NCBI GenBank assembly: GCA_002336405.1
Contig: DDEJ01000082.1
Location: 27,317-34,547 of the forward strand
Length of the DNA stretch: 7,231 nt
Source of the DNA: Rhodobacteraceae bacterium UBA1957
GTDB taxonomy: Bacteria > Pseudomonadota > Alphaproteobacteria > Rhodobacterales > Rhodobacteraceae
Direction of reading: 5' to 3'
The position numbers and the translations under genes were made by a program. The notes beneath the pieces are model-generated. The model made no database searches, was not told the DNA's origin, and saw nothing but the letters and a program-made list of their open reading frames with translations. Of this stretch, positions 7,171-7,231 are shown one piece after another (within the stretch, counting starts at the first letter, position 1; each line of letters begins with the position of its first letter).

Positions 7171-7181
7171 TACCCCCATCA

Positions 7182-7219
7182 GATCGCGGGGCGATCCTAT
7201 GCAATTGCGCCACCGGCGC
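7182..7219 (+). terminator. Two short hairpins downstream of pyrF
   Basis: GATCGC-GGG-GCGATC (7182-7196) is a perfect 6-bp stem with a 3-base loop, 11 bases after the pyrF stop. GCGCC-ACC-GGCGC (7207-7219) is a perfect 5-bp stem followed by TTT. Neither has a long T-run. Together they could form a weak terminator or stabilise the pyrF message. The second overlaps a possible start of the next gene. Confidence 0.3.
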
Positions 7220-7231
7220 TTTGGCCTAGAG
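7199..7231 (+). CDS. Possible start of a further plus-strand gene, cut by the window edge
   Basis: An ATG at 7199 opens a frame of 11 codons (MQLRHRRFGLE) that runs off the window. It starts 28 bases after the pyrF stop, a spacing typical of an operon partner. The only upstream ribosome-site candidate is GGGG at 7188-7191, which is weak and partly inside a hairpin. The peptide is too short to recognise. This may be a real start or simply an open stretch. Confidence 0.2.
   Translation, partial: MQLRHRRFGLE

Overview
The window looks like chromosomal DNA of a Roseobacter-type alphaproteobacterium (Rhodobacterales). The lineage call rests on the overall look of the proteins (MsrP with an alphaproteobacterial-style N-terminus, PyrF, ClpB and a small secreted protein of a kind common in that group), on moderate GC content judged by eye, and on good Shine-Dalgarno sites. 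It is inference, not a search result. I see no insertion sequence, prophage gene, CRISPR array, rRNA or complete tRNA. The region reads as an ordinary, intact core-genome segment with one less common enzyme at its left end.

Layout, left to right. Bases 1-86 hold no gene I can support, only a short hairpin. A glycine amidinotransferase-family gene (87-1208, minus) follows. Next come msrQ (1335-1940, minus) and msrP (1941-2858, minus), which abut as TGA-ATG and encode the periplasmic methionine sulfoxide reductase system. Upstream of them is clpB (3046-5661, minus), the ATP-driven disaggregase, with a possible heat-shock promoter in its leader. A small signal-peptide protein of unknown function (5882-6199, minus) lies next. 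It is divergent from pyrF (6481-7170, plus), the orotidine 5'-phosphate decarboxylase of pyrimidine synthesis. The last 61 bases hold two GC-rich hairpins and perhaps the first codons of another plus-strand gene.

How the genes relate. MsrP and MsrQ form one machine: MsrQ passes electrons from the inner membrane to the molybdenum cofactor of MsrP, which repairs oxidised methionine in envelope proteins. ClpB, transcribed in the same direction just upstream, rescues aggregated proteins in the cytoplasm. Together they form a protein-repair neighbourhood, although the 187-base gap between clpB and msrP suggests msrPQ has its own promoter. The amidinotransferase lies downstream in the same direction but has its own 126-base leader; nothing in the window shows what its guanidino product is used for. 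pyrF is a housekeeping gene pointing the other way.

I found no clear undescribed system. The points most worth a second look are the acceptor pocket of the amidinotransferase (Tyr246 and Ile248 in place of human Asn300 and Met302), the uncharacterised two-cysteine secreted protein, and the dyad in the clpB leader.
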